NCBI GenBank assembly: GCA_937983085.1
Contig: CALJKZ010000301.1
Coordinates: 1-8,047, forward strand
Direction of reading: 5' to 3'
DNA: 8,047 bases
DNA from: an uncultured Gemmatimonadales bacterium
GTDB taxonomy: Bacteria; Gemmatimonadota; Gemmatimonadetes; Longimicrobiales; Gaopeijiaceae
A program made the translations under genes and the position numbers. The notes beneath the pieces are model-generated. The model saw nothing but the letters and a program-made list of their open reading frames with translations. It searched no databases and was not told the origin of the DNA. Positions 1-6,087 of this stretch are shown in pieces; within the stretch, counting starts at the first letter, position 1; each line of letters opens with the position of its first letter.

Positions 1-2
1 CC

Positions 3-1232
3 GATCTGTACCGACGCGTGGATGCCCGGGCGGCCGGCCGAACCGCCGGTGTCGTGCCGACGGTTCTGGAGCCGACCGTGGACGGGGTGGTGGAGCTCTT
101 GGCGCTCTGGCGGTCCGGGTGCGTGCCCGTGCCGCTCAACGCCCGTTCGACGGCATCCGAGCGCGACGCCGCGCACCGAGCCATGGAGCAGGCCGTACTC
201 CCCCCCGACACCCAGGTGGTGCTCTGGACGTCGGGGACGTCGGGAAGCCCTCGCGGGGTGGCGCTGTCGTGGGCCAACCTGGAAGCGAGCGCGCGGGCGG
301 CCGAGGAGCGGCTCGACCTCGGAGCCGACGACGTCTGGGTGGCCTCGCTCTCTCCGGCGCACGTAGGAGGACTGTCCCTCATCACCCGCTCCCTTCTCCT
401 CGGGGGAACGCTGGTCGTGCCCCCGGACGCCGACGCGGGGACGTTGTCGCGGCTCCTCGATGGCGAAGGGGTAGCTCCACAGCGCCCACGCTCGGTCCCG
501 ACCCACCTGTCGCTCGTCCCCACCCAGCTTCTGCGACTCCTGGACCACCGGGCGGGTCGGCCCGCCCCGGAGTCCCTGCGATGCGTCCTGGTGGGAGGCG
601 CCCACGCCCCGGCCTCGCTGGTCGCCCGAGCCCACGAGTACGGGTGGCCCATCGCACTGACGTACGGCGCCACGGAGATGACGTCGCAGATCGCCACGGC
701 AGCGCCTCCGCTGACCCGTTCGGTGCCCGGCACCGTGGGGCCGCCGCTGGACGGCGTCGAGCTACGCGTAGCTGCCGACGGGGAGATCCGTACCCGTGGC
801 CGCACCCTCGCGCTCGGCTATGTGGGCGCCGGCGCGGGCTCCATCGTGGACGACGATGGCTGGTACCGGACGGGAGACCTGGGTCGCCTCGACGACCAGG
901 GACAGGTGTGGGTCACCGGACGCCGCATCGATCGAATCGTCAGCGGCGGTGTCACCGTCGATGCCGTGGAGGTGGAGGAAGCCCTGCGGGCCCACCCCAC
1001 GGTCATCGATGCTTGCGTCGTGGGCGTAGCCGACGATGAGTGGGGGGAGCGTGTGGGCGCGTGGGTCGAGCCCGTGGTGGGGGAGTTCGACCTCGAAGAG
1101 CTCGAACGGCATCTTCGCGAGCGGCTCGCGCCGGCGAAGCTTCCCCGGAGCTGGCGGGTGGACGGTGCCCTGCCGCGGAACGCCAACGGCAAGGTCGACC
1201 GGACGGCGGTCCGCGACGCTTTGGCGGGTTGA
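3..1232 (+). CDS. menE: AMP-forming acyl-CoA ligase, MenE-like (o-succinylbenzoate-CoA ligase), 5' truncated by window
   Basis: This is an adenylate-forming (ANL superfamily) enzyme; MenE activates o-succinylbenzoate with ATP and joins it to CoA in menaquinone synthesis, in the cytoplasm. The frame is open to the left edge, and the first in-window start (GTG at 18) would lose part of the N-terminal domain, so the true start is upstream. Numbering from that GTG, the P-loop TSGTSGSPRGV is at 71-81, the acyl/AMP motif LTYGATEMTSQ at 214-224, YRTGDLG at 283-289, the hinge GRRIDRIVSGG at 301-311, and PRNANGKVDR with the catalytic lysine (Lys392) at 386-395. The stretch LVGGAHAP followed by YGATEMTSQIAT is the MenE-style form of these motifs, and the compact length also fits. 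All core motifs are intact. It converges on the next gene with a 41-base gap. A related small acyl-CoA synthetase cannot be excluded, because no other men gene is visible. Confidence 0.8.
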   Translation, partial: DLYRRVDARAAGRTAGVVPTVLEPTVDGVVELLALWRSGCVPVPLNARSTASERDAAHRAMEQAVLPPDTQVVLWTSGTSGSPRGVALSWANLEASARAAEERLDLGADDVWVASLSPAHVGGLSLITRSLLLGGTLVVPPDADAGTLSRLLDGEGVAPQRPRSVPTHLSLVPTQLLRLLDHRAGRPAPESLRCVLVGGAHAPASLVARAHEYGWPIALTYGATEMTSQIATAAPPLTRSVPGTVGPPLDGVELRVAADGEIRTRGRTLALGYVGAGAGSIVDDDGWYRTGDLGRLDDQGQVWVTGRRIDRIVSGGVTVDAVEVEEALRAHPTVIDACVVGVADDEWGERVGAWVEPVVGEFDLEELERHLRERLAPAKLPRSWRVDGALPRNANGKVDRTAVRDALAG

Positions 1233-1273
1233 GGCTCGAGCGTCTCGGCGAAGGCGGACTGGGCGGTCGGCGC

Positions 1274-2242
1274 CTAGAAGCCCCGCAGGAGGTCGTCGCC
1301 TTCGTCGAGTCCCGTCGACGCGCCCCCGTCCGTCCCTGGCTCCACGCGTCGCGTGAAGGCTCCCTTCGTCTGAAGGTCCACCGTCAGCGCGTCGAGCAGG
1401 CGCTCCATGCCGCGTCGGCCCCGACGGAGTGCAATGCCGTACACCGGTCGCCACCAGAGCCGCGACGTGGCGAAGGTGCCCACTGCCGAGGCTCCCGCGG
1501 CGCCGAAGACCGTGGCCAGCTGCGCTGCCGTCACCGGGTCGACGACGGCCGCGGCCACGGCTCCCCCGATGAGTCCGAAGAGTCCTCCGAGGACACCGCC
1601 GATGGCGTTCCCGGACCAGAAGTTGACCCGCCGTGTGTTGCCCAGGGGTGCCCAGATCTCCACGTCGGTGGCCCCGGGCTCCGCCGAGGAGGCGACGAGA
1701 CGGATCCGGACCTCCTTGATGTCGGCCCAGTGCCTCAGGTCCATCATGGCCTGGTGTGGTCCGCTGCCTCCGAAGCCACTCAGGGCATACGGAACGTCGA
1801 AGAGGAGGGTCCCTCCCTCGAGGGGGGCTCGTCCGTCGGTGGCCGACAGGGTCAGACCGAAGGGCGCGTTGGGCAGCACGCGCTGCATGGCGCCGTAGAC
1901 CTCTTCGGGGGTGGCCCGGATGGTGCGTCGCACCGACAGCACCGGTGTGTCGTCGCCGGTGTAGCTCTCCGCCCACTCGTCGACCTTGCTCCGGGTGGCG
2001 TCGGCCTGACCGAGCTCGGTGAGGGCCCGGTTGACGTACTCGGCGGGGATGCCCGCCTCGATGGCCGAGCGAACGACCACGTCCACCGAGTAGTTCGACC
2101 CGTCGGCGTCGTCCATGCGCTCGGACGTATCGCCCGACGCCTCGATCCGGTCGGCTTCCTGGGCCGAGGCCTCTGCGTGAAGCCGCGCGGCCCGCTCCCA
2201 GAGAGCCCGGGCCTGCGCTTCAGTGAGCTTTCCGTCGTTCAT
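1274..2242 (-). CDS. Hypothetical membrane protein with glycine-zipper hairpin
   Basis: I do not recognise a named family. The 322-residue product has three visible parts. Residues 1-90 are charged and helical, with a repeated helix pattern (LTEAQARALWERAARLHAEA near the start, then SVDVVVRSAIEAGIPAEYVNRALTEL around 52-77). Residues about 100-200 look like an alpha/beta domain starting RTIRATPEEVYGAMQRVLP, reminiscent of START-like/SRPBCC folds (inference only). Residues 211-260 form two hydrophobic segments, the first with glycines at 211, 215, 219, 223 and 227, a perfect i+4 glycine zipper. A basic segment (RRGRRG, 273-278) and an acidic tail follow. No signal peptide is seen, so it is probably anchored in the inner membrane with soluble N- and C-terminal parts. 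The ATG at 2242 has no clear Shine-Dalgarno site, but the conserved-looking first helix begins at residue 6, which supports it. The gene stands alone, convergent with the ligase and downstream of a terminator-like hairpin. Confidence 0.8.
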   Translation of the reverse strand: MNDGKLTEAQARALWERAARLHAEASAQEADRIEASGDTSERMDDADGSNYSVDVVVRSAIEAGIPAEYVNRALTELGQADATRSKVDEWAESYTGDDTPVLSVRRTIRATPEEVYGAMQRVLPNAPFGLTLSATDGRAPLEGGTLLFDVPYALSGFGGSGPHQAMMDLRHWADIKEVRIRLVASSAEPGATDVEIWAPLGNTRRVNFWSGNAIGGVLGGLFGLIGGAVAAAVVDPVTAAQLATVFGAAGASAVGTFATSRLWWRPVYGIALRRGRRGMERLLDALTVDLQTKGAFTRRVEPGTDGGASTGLDEGDDLLRGF

Positions 2243-2263
2243 GGGACGAGCGGGTGGGGGAAG

Positions 2264-2279
2264 GGCGGTCTCGACCGCC
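2264..2279. repeat. Short perfect hairpin GGCGGT-CTCG-ACCGCC
   Basis: A six-base perfect inverted repeat with a four-base loop, 22-37 bases upstream of the start of the glycine-zipper gene on its coding (minus) strand. If transcribed it would form a stable stem in that gene's 5' leader. In DNA this GC-rich, a stem of this size can also arise by chance. Confidence 0.35.
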
Positions 2280-2281
2280 GG

Positions 2282-2341
2282 GGCACCTCAAGGTGGGGAA
2301 AGACGACGCGCCGCTCTACTCCTGGCGCGCCGTGAGGTGCC
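2282..2341. repeat. Nested inverted repeat in intergenic gap
   Basis: The outer arms GGCACCTCA (2282-2290) and TGAGGTGCC (2333-2341) are a perfect 9-base inverted repeat. Inside lies a second pair, CGCGCC (2307-2312) and GGCGCG (2324-2329), around an 11-base loop. Together they could fold as a two-tier stem in RNA or act as a cruciform or protein-binding site in DNA. It lies upstream of the glycine-zipper gene and downstream of the beta-barrel gene. Function is unknown. Confidence 0.4.
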
Positions 2342-2368
2342 GTGGGACCCCTGCTCGGCCGCGGGCGG

Positions 2369-2392
2369 GGTCACGCCCTGGGGGTAGTGACC
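2369..2392. repeat. Inverted repeat GGTCAC-N12-GTGACC
   Basis: A perfect 6-base inverted repeat with a 12-base spacer. It overlaps an alternative 5-base stem, GGGCG (2363-2367) with CGCCC (2374-2378), so the two pairings would compete. Separated palindromes of this kind often bind dimeric regulators, and its place upstream of the glycine-zipper gene would suit an operator. The evidence is only the symmetry. Confidence 0.25.
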
Positions 2393-2438
2393 GGTCCGTA
2401 TGCGGGTCGGCCCCGCACCGCGGCGTCGCAGTGATTCC

Positions 2439-2470
2439 CGGCGGCGAAGCCCGATGGGGCCTCGCCGCCG
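2439..2470 (-). terminator. Intrinsic-terminator-like hairpin after the beta-barrel gene
   Basis: A strong stem-loop begins 10 bases past the stop codon of the beta-barrel gene. In the minus-strand RNA the outer 9 base pairs (CGGCGGCGA with UCGCCGCCG) are followed by one G-U wobble and 4 more pairs (GCCC with GGGC), closed by a CAUC tetraloop. That makes 14 continuous pairs. On the plus strand the wobble becomes an A-C mismatch, so the structure is better formed in the transcript of the beta-barrel gene. There is no following U-tract, so the call rests on stem strength, position and strand asymmetry. Confidence 0.6.
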
Positions 2471-2480
2471 ACTGGTTTCG

Positions 2481-3191
2481 TCAGCCCCCGATGGTCACGC
2501 CGAGCCGGAACGTGGTGAGGTCGGCGTCGCTCCGGTTGGGAAAGAGCGTCACGGTACCGTCGGGGTTGTCCTGGATGTCCCCGCGGGTCAGGTAGTTGGC
2601 GATGCCGTTGTCGTGGCGCTCGACACCGAGGTCGAGATAGATGCGCTTGTTGCCGCCGCCCATCCGGAAGCGGAGCCCTCCACCGTACTTCAGGCCGTAC
2701 ACGGCGTCGGAGTAGTTGGTGGTCTGGAGATAGGGACCGTAGCCGTCCTGGTCGTCCAGCGACGACGACGTCACGAAGTAGGAGACACCGGCGGTGCCGT
2801 ACACGTAGGGCTGGACGTCACCCCGGGACAGCACCAGCTCGGGACCGATGCCCGCGTATAGGATGTTGTTCGTCGTGGTCAGCTCAGACGTCACCCTGCA
2901 CGTGATGCCACAATAGTGGAGCCGTTCCAGCCCGTAGACGACGAAGCCCGCGTCGCCGCGGATCCGCAGATGGCCGTCGGCCGCCATGGGGAGGGCGCCG
3001 CCCAACTGCAGGCCGAAGCCCTTGTCCACCACGGTTCCGAGATCGCCGATGGCGTCGGCCCCGACGAGGCTCACGCTGAACGAAGCACCGGGTCCCCCCC
3101 TCGCCCGGTCGTGGCGACGCTTCTGCGCCTCGGCCGAGGAGGCCGTCACCGCCATCGTCGCCAGAACCAGAACCACCACACCGCGTTTCAT
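2481..3191 (-). CDS. Outer-membrane beta-barrel protein with signal peptide
   Basis: The 236-residue product starts at the ATG at 3191, preceded by a GGAGG five bases upstream. A longer frame reaching 3272 adds 27 residues before the signal peptide and has no such site, so it is rejected. Residues 1-22 are a Sec signal peptide (basic MKR, hydrophobic core, cleavage SSAEA|Q). The mature part alternates hydrophobic and polar residues in many short strands rich in glycine and tyrosine (for example FGLQLGGALP at 59-68, LYAGIGPELVLS at 111-122, YGLKYGGGLRFRMG at 165-178, IYLDLGVERH at 184-193, TFRLGVTIG at 227-235), typical of small OmpA/OmpW-like barrels of about eight strands. Two cysteines (94 and 98, in YCGITCR) could form a disulfide in an outer loop. 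The last strand ends IGG without the usual terminal aromatic residue. Role unknown: structural protein, adhesin-like or small channel. It is divergently transcribed from the symporter operon. Confidence 0.85.
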   Translation of the reverse strand: MKRGVVVLVLATMAVTASSAEAQKRRHDRARGGPGASFSVSLVGADAIGDLGTVVDKGFGLQLGGALPMAADGHLRIRGDAGFVVYGLERLHYCGITCRVTSELTTTNNILYAGIGPELVLSRGDVQPYVYGTAGVSYFVTSSSLDDQDGYGPYLQTTNYSDAVYGLKYGGGLRFRMGGGNKRIYLDLGVERHDNGIANYLTRGDIQDNPDGTVTLFPNRSDADLTTFRLGVTIGG

Positions 3192-3196
3192 GATGT

Positions 3197-3201
3197 CCTC
3201 C
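3197..3201 (-). promoter_or_regulatory. Shine-Dalgarno site fixing the beta-barrel start
   Basis: CCTCC on the plus strand reads GGAGG on the minus strand, five bases before the ATG at 3191. It selects the start that puts the signal peptide at the N-terminus and rules out the longer frame. Confidence 0.8.
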
Positions 3202-3264
3202 GTGTGAGCGTCGTTTCGTCGGCCGCAAAGGGCGCAAGGGGTGTGCCCACGGACCTGGGACGCC

Positions 3265-3277
3265 GTAACCAATTACA
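3265..3277. promoter_or_regulatory. AT-rich island with GTAA-N4-TTAC palindrome and a -10-like box in the divergent promoter region
   Basis: The 214-base region between the divergent genes is GC-rich except here. GTAACCAATTAC (3265-3276) is an inverted repeat, GTAA/TTAC around four bases. On the minus strand TGTAAT (3277 to 3272) matches five of six bases of the TATAAT -10 consensus, and would give the beta-barrel gene a leader of about 75 bases. No good -35 hexamer lies 17 bases upstream, and no plus-strand promoter was recognised for the operon. A regulator bound here could affect either side, but this is inference from symmetry alone. Confidence 0.3.
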
Positions 3278-3405
3278 GAGCAAGGGTTTGGGTTCCGTGG
3301 CACGCCCCTTCGCCCTCCCTTCGAGTGTCCTCGCACAGGGACAGTCGTGCCCAGGATGCGCGACGAGGTGGCGCCGGGGGCGGGCATGCCTCATGTTCGC
3401 CGCCC

Positions 3406-3636
3406 ATGGCACGGATCCCTCCCCCATCCCACTTCTGGCCGCGCACCCGTGAAGGGCGCATCGCCGTCGGCGCCTTCGTGGTGCTCTTCGCGCTGTGCAT
3501 GCCGCCGTTCACCCACACGGTGTGGGACCGGCCCGACGCGTGGATCGGGGGGTGGCCCTCCTTCCTCGTCGTCCTCTTTCTGATCTACAGCGCCCTGGTG
3601 GGTGTCCTGGTATGGACACTCCGGAAGGGCGTGTGA
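3406..3636 (+). CDS. DUF3311-like small membrane protein, SSS symporter partner
   Basis: A 76-residue protein with two transmembrane helices (about 18-36 and 50-71) and basic residues at both ends (WPRTREGR near the N-terminus, LRKGV at the C-terminus). The pattern FALCMPPF, then a short polar loop with WDRP, then GGWPSFLVVLFLIYSALVG, resembles DUF3311. Members of that family are about this size and are commonly encoded directly before SSS-family sodium/solute symporters, as here (11-base gap). Its role is presumably as an accessory subunit for assembly or stability of the symporter in the inner membrane; that is inferred from context. The same frame is open back to 3241, but the upstream part is Arg/Ser/Pro-rich with no membrane or family character, so the ATG at 3406 is preferred. 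No clear Shine-Dalgarno site precedes it. As first gene of the operon its promoter should lie in 3192-3405. Confidence 0.7.
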   Translation: MARIPPPSHFWPRTREGRIAVGAFVVLFALCMPPFTHTVWDRPDAWIGGWPSFLVVLFLIYSALVGVLVWTLRKGV

Positions 3637-3647
3637 CGGAGGGTTGA

Positions 3648-5132
3648 GTGGAGGCCTGGGTCGTCGCCACCTCGCTCATCTTCTTGTACCTGCTGGCCAC
3701 CATCGTACTGGGGGTGGTGGCCAACAAGCGGATGACGGTGGACATGGAGGATTTCCTCCTCTACGGCCGAAAGGCCGGCTTCATCGTCCTCTACCTGACG
3801 GTGGTGGCCACCTTCCATTCGGCCTTCGCCTTCCTCGGGTCGGGAGGCTTCTTCTACACCCACGGCATCGGCTTCTGGGCCGCGGGAACGTGGACGCTCC
3901 TCGTGGGGGCCATCACGTACGTCCTCGGGCCCCGGATCTGGGCGTTGGGCAAGGCGTTCGGCTACATCACGCCGGCGGACATGCTCGCCGACTTCTACGA
4001 GTCGGAGGCGGTGCGCGTGGTGGTGGCCATCGTCTCGGTGGTCTTCACCATCCTGTATATCCAGGTCCAGGCACAGGGGCTGGGCTACATCATCAACGTG
4101 GCGTCGGGAGACCGGATCTCCTTCGAGCTCGGGACGCTCATCCTCCTGGTGGTGGCCGCCGCCTACCTCATGGCCGGCGGGCTGCGGGCCGTCTACTGGA
4201 CGGACGTCATCCAGGGCGTGTGGATGTACGTGGCCGTGTGGGTGGGAGCCATGTACCTGGCGTACGAACTCTTCGGAGGGCCGCTGGAGTTGTGGCGCCA
4301 GGTGCAGGCGCAGCGACCCGACCTGCTGGGACTGCCGGGGCCGCGGGGCTTCTTCACGCCGGGCATGTGGATCGGGATGACCATCACCCTCTCCTTCGGC
4401 ATCATCTTCCAGCCCCACATGATGATCCGGTACTACACGGCCGTGGACGCCCGGACGCTGAAAATCCTCGGCGCCACCACGCCCATCTACCTCATGACGC
4501 TGTACATCCCGGCGGCGCTGGTGGGGCTGGGCGGGGCCGTGGCCATGCCCGGCCTGGACATCCCCGACCAGATCTTCCCGGAGCTCCTGTTCGCACACGC
4601 GCCACCCGTCCTCACGGGCGTGATTCTCGCCGGGGCCACGGCGGCGGCCATGTCGACGCTGGACTCCATTCTCCACGCCAACATGACGGTCCTCACCCGC
4701 GACGTGTACCAGCGCTACATCGCCCCGGACCGCGACCAGGCGCACTACGTCCTCATCGGCCGACTCCTCGTGGGCGCCCTTCTCGTGGTGGGTTACGTCC
4801 TCTCCGTCCGGACCTTCGACTTCCTGGTGGTGCTGGTCACGCTGTCCGGCGCGGGAGCGCTCCAGCTCATGCCGGCCATCGTCAGCTGCCTCTTTCCCGG
4901 CCCGCGTACCCTTACGCGCGCCGGCGTGCTGGCCGGGCTCTTCGCCGGCCTCGTCACGCTGTACGTCACCCTCGTCGTCGTCGCCCACCCCCTGGGGATG
5001 CACGGCGGCATCTGGTCCCTCATTGTGAACACCGTGGTGGCCATCGCGGTCTCGGCTGGGACGCCGGGTCCGTCGGACGCCACCCTCGAGCGCATCCACG
5101 GAGAAGTGGAACGCCAGGTCTACGGACCCTGA
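3648..5132 (+). CDS. Sodium/solute symporter, SSS family (DUF3311-associated)
   Basis: A 494-residue inner-membrane protein with about 13 hydrophobic helices, the normal SSS size. It would use the sodium gradient to import a small solute; the substrate is unknown. The best diagnostic stretch is the SSS signature at 329-358, with GATAAAMSTLDS, then HANMTVLTRDVYQRYI; Ser336-Thr337 sit where PutP has its Na2-site Ser340/Thr341. The first helix region runs FLLYGRKAG (36-44), then ATFHSAFAFLGSGGF (54-68). Thr55 stands where the second symporter of this window (and PutP) has a sodium-site aspartate, so ion coupling may differ. The cytoplasmic tail is charged (DATLERIHGEVERQ). The GTG start at 3648 has GGAGG at 3638-3642, five bases away. 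It follows the DUF3311-like gene by 11 bases and precedes the peptidase by 10. Family call is firm; specificity is not. Confidence 0.92.
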   Translation: MEAWVVATSLIFLYLLATIVLGVVANKRMTVDMEDFLLYGRKAGFIVLYLTVVATFHSAFAFLGSGGFFYTHGIGFWAAGTWTLLVGAITYVLGPRIWALGKAFGYITPADMLADFYESEAVRVVVAIVSVVFTILYIQVQAQGLGYIINVASGDRISFELGTLILLVVAAAYLMAGGLRAVYWTDVIQGVWMYVAVWVGAMYLAYELFGGPLELWRQVQAQRPDLLGLPGPRGFFTPGMWIGMTITLSFGIIFQPHMMIRYYTAVDARTLKILGATTPIYLMTLYIPAALVGLGGAVAMPGLDIPDQIFPELLFAHAPPVLTGVILAGATAAAMSTLDSILHANMTVLTRDVYQRYIAPDRDQAHYVLIGRLLVGALLVVGYVLSVRTFDFLVVLVTLSGAGALQLMPAIVSCLFPGPRTLTRAGVLAGLFAGLVTLYVTLVVVAHPLGMHGGIWSLIVNTVVAIAVSAGTPGPSDATLERIHGEVERQVYGP

Positions 5133-5142
5133 TGGAGGTCTC

Positions 5143-6087
5143 ATGAAGCATCGCCGTAACCCCGTCGTCACCGCCGCCGAGCGGGCCTCGATGATGGCGC
5201 GCACCGCCGCCGTCTCCACCGCACTCGCCCTCCTGGGCGCCGCCGGATCGGCGGAGGCCCAGCAGCAACAGCCGGCCCCGTCGCAGGTAGGGCCTGCCAA
5301 CGGATCCCTCGTGGTGGTGGGCGGCGCCATGCGCTCACCGGAGATCTACGAGCGGTTCATCCGTTTGGCCGGAGGGCCCGACGCCCACATCGTCCTGGTC
5401 CCCACGGCGGGTGGCGCCGAGGAGTACGACGACTTCTTCGGCGGCATGAACGCGTGGCGTGAGGCCGGAGCCAGGAACCTCACGCTCCTCCACACCACGG
5501 ACCCGGCCGTCGCCGACACCGAGGCCTTCGTCGAGCCGCTGAAGACGGCCGGTGGCGTCTTCTTCTTCGGAGGCCGGCAGTGGCGTCTCGTGGATGCCTA
5601 CGGGGGCACCCGCAGCGAAGCGGCCTTCCAGGAGGTCTTGGATCGCGGCGGCGTCATCGGCGGTTCGTCGGCGGGCGCGTCCATCCAGGGCTCCTTCCTC
5701 GTGCGGGGTGACACCCGGACCAACACCATCATGATGGGCGACCACCAGCGTGGCTTCGGCTACCTCCGCAACGTGGGCATCGACCAGCACGTCATCGCCA
5801 GGAACCGGCACTTCGACATGATCGAGGTCATCGAGGCCCACCCCGAGCTGCTGGGCATCGGGCTCGAGGAGGACACGGCCATCGTGGTGAGCGGCGACCG
5901 GTTCGAGGTCATCGGCAGCTCGGTGGTCGTCATCTACGACAACACGACCATGACCGACTCCGGCGGCAAGTTCTACTTCATGAAGCCCGGCGACCGCTAC
6001 AACCTCGCCACACGGGAGGCCACGCGACCCACCCAGGTCGAACGGCCACTCGGGGGCCTGGAGAAGCGCCCGTGGGGCGGGCGATGA
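5143..6087 (+). CDS. Exported cyanophycinase-like serine peptidase (family S51)
   Basis: A 314-residue protein; cyanophycinases hydrolyse beta-aspartyl-arginine polymer into dipeptides, and relatives cut other aspartyl peptides. A signal peptide covers about residues 1-39: a long basic start, hydrophobic core near 22-34, and cleavage at AEA|Q, so it should act in the periplasm or outside. The S51 fold is visible: SLVVVGGAM (55-63), HIVLVPTAGG (82-91), GGVFFFGGRQWRLVDAY (137-153), and nucleophile elbow GGSSAGAS (173-180) with Ser176 as likely nucleophile. The motif GIDQHVIARNRHFDMIEVI (212-230) supplies His216, and GIGLEEDTAIVV (238-249) supplies Glu243; their spacing matches the cyanophycinase Ser/His/Glu arrangement as I recall it. 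The fingerprint favours cyanophycinase-like over PepE dipeptidase. GGAGG at 5134-5138 precedes the ATG by four bases. True cyanophycin activity is not shown; another aspartyl peptide or amide substrate is equally possible. Confidence 0.88.
   Translation: MKHRRNPVVTAAERASMMARTAAVSTALALLGAAGSAEAQQQQPAPSQVGPANGSLVVVGGAMRSPEIYERFIRLAGGPDAHIVLVPTAGGAEEYDDFFGGMNAWREAGARNLTLLHTTDPAVADTEAFVEPLKTAGGVFFFGGRQWRLVDAYGGTRSEAAFQEVLDRGGVIGGSSAGASIQGSFLVRGDTRTNTIMMGDHQRGFGYLRNVGIDQHVIARNRHFDMIEVIEAHPELLGIGLEEDTAIVVSGDRFEVIGSSVVVIYDNTTMTDSGGKFYFMKPGDRYNLATREATRPTQVERPLGGLEKRPWGGR

Noticed and set aside
1233..1273. Possible bidirectional terminator between the convergent ligase and glycine-zipper genes
   Set aside because: I found no convincing stem-loop or T-tract in the 41-base gap.
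762..1976. 404-codon minus-strand frame opposite the ligase
   Set aside because: Arg/Gly/His-rich shadow of the ligase gene, whose adenylation motifs are unmistakable on the other strand.
1040..2335. 431-codon plus-strand frame across the ligase end and the glycine-zipper gene
   Set aside because: Arg/Gly-rich composition with no domain pattern, and it contradicts two better genes.
2400..2861. Plus-strand 153-codon frame over the barrel gene and gap
   Set aside because: Shadow frame; no ribosome site or recognisable protein pattern, and it reads through the terminator-like hairpin.
3192..3272. N-terminal extension of the beta-barrel protein starting at 3272
   Set aside because: It would bury the signal peptide 27 residues inside the protein, while a GGAGG stands at the right distance before ATG 3191.
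3602..5146. 514-codon plus-strand frame overlapping the first symporter
   Set aside because: The product is a low-complexity Gly/Arg/His/Pro sequence; the overlapping frame at 3648-5132 carries the SSS motifs and a proper ribosome site.
3585..5330. 581-codon minus-strand open frame opposite the first symporter and the peptidase start
   Set aside because: The translation is dominated by His, Arg, Asp, Gly and Glu without hydrophobic core or motifs. It is antisense to a well-supported symporter gene, and long antisense frames are expected in GC-rich DNA.
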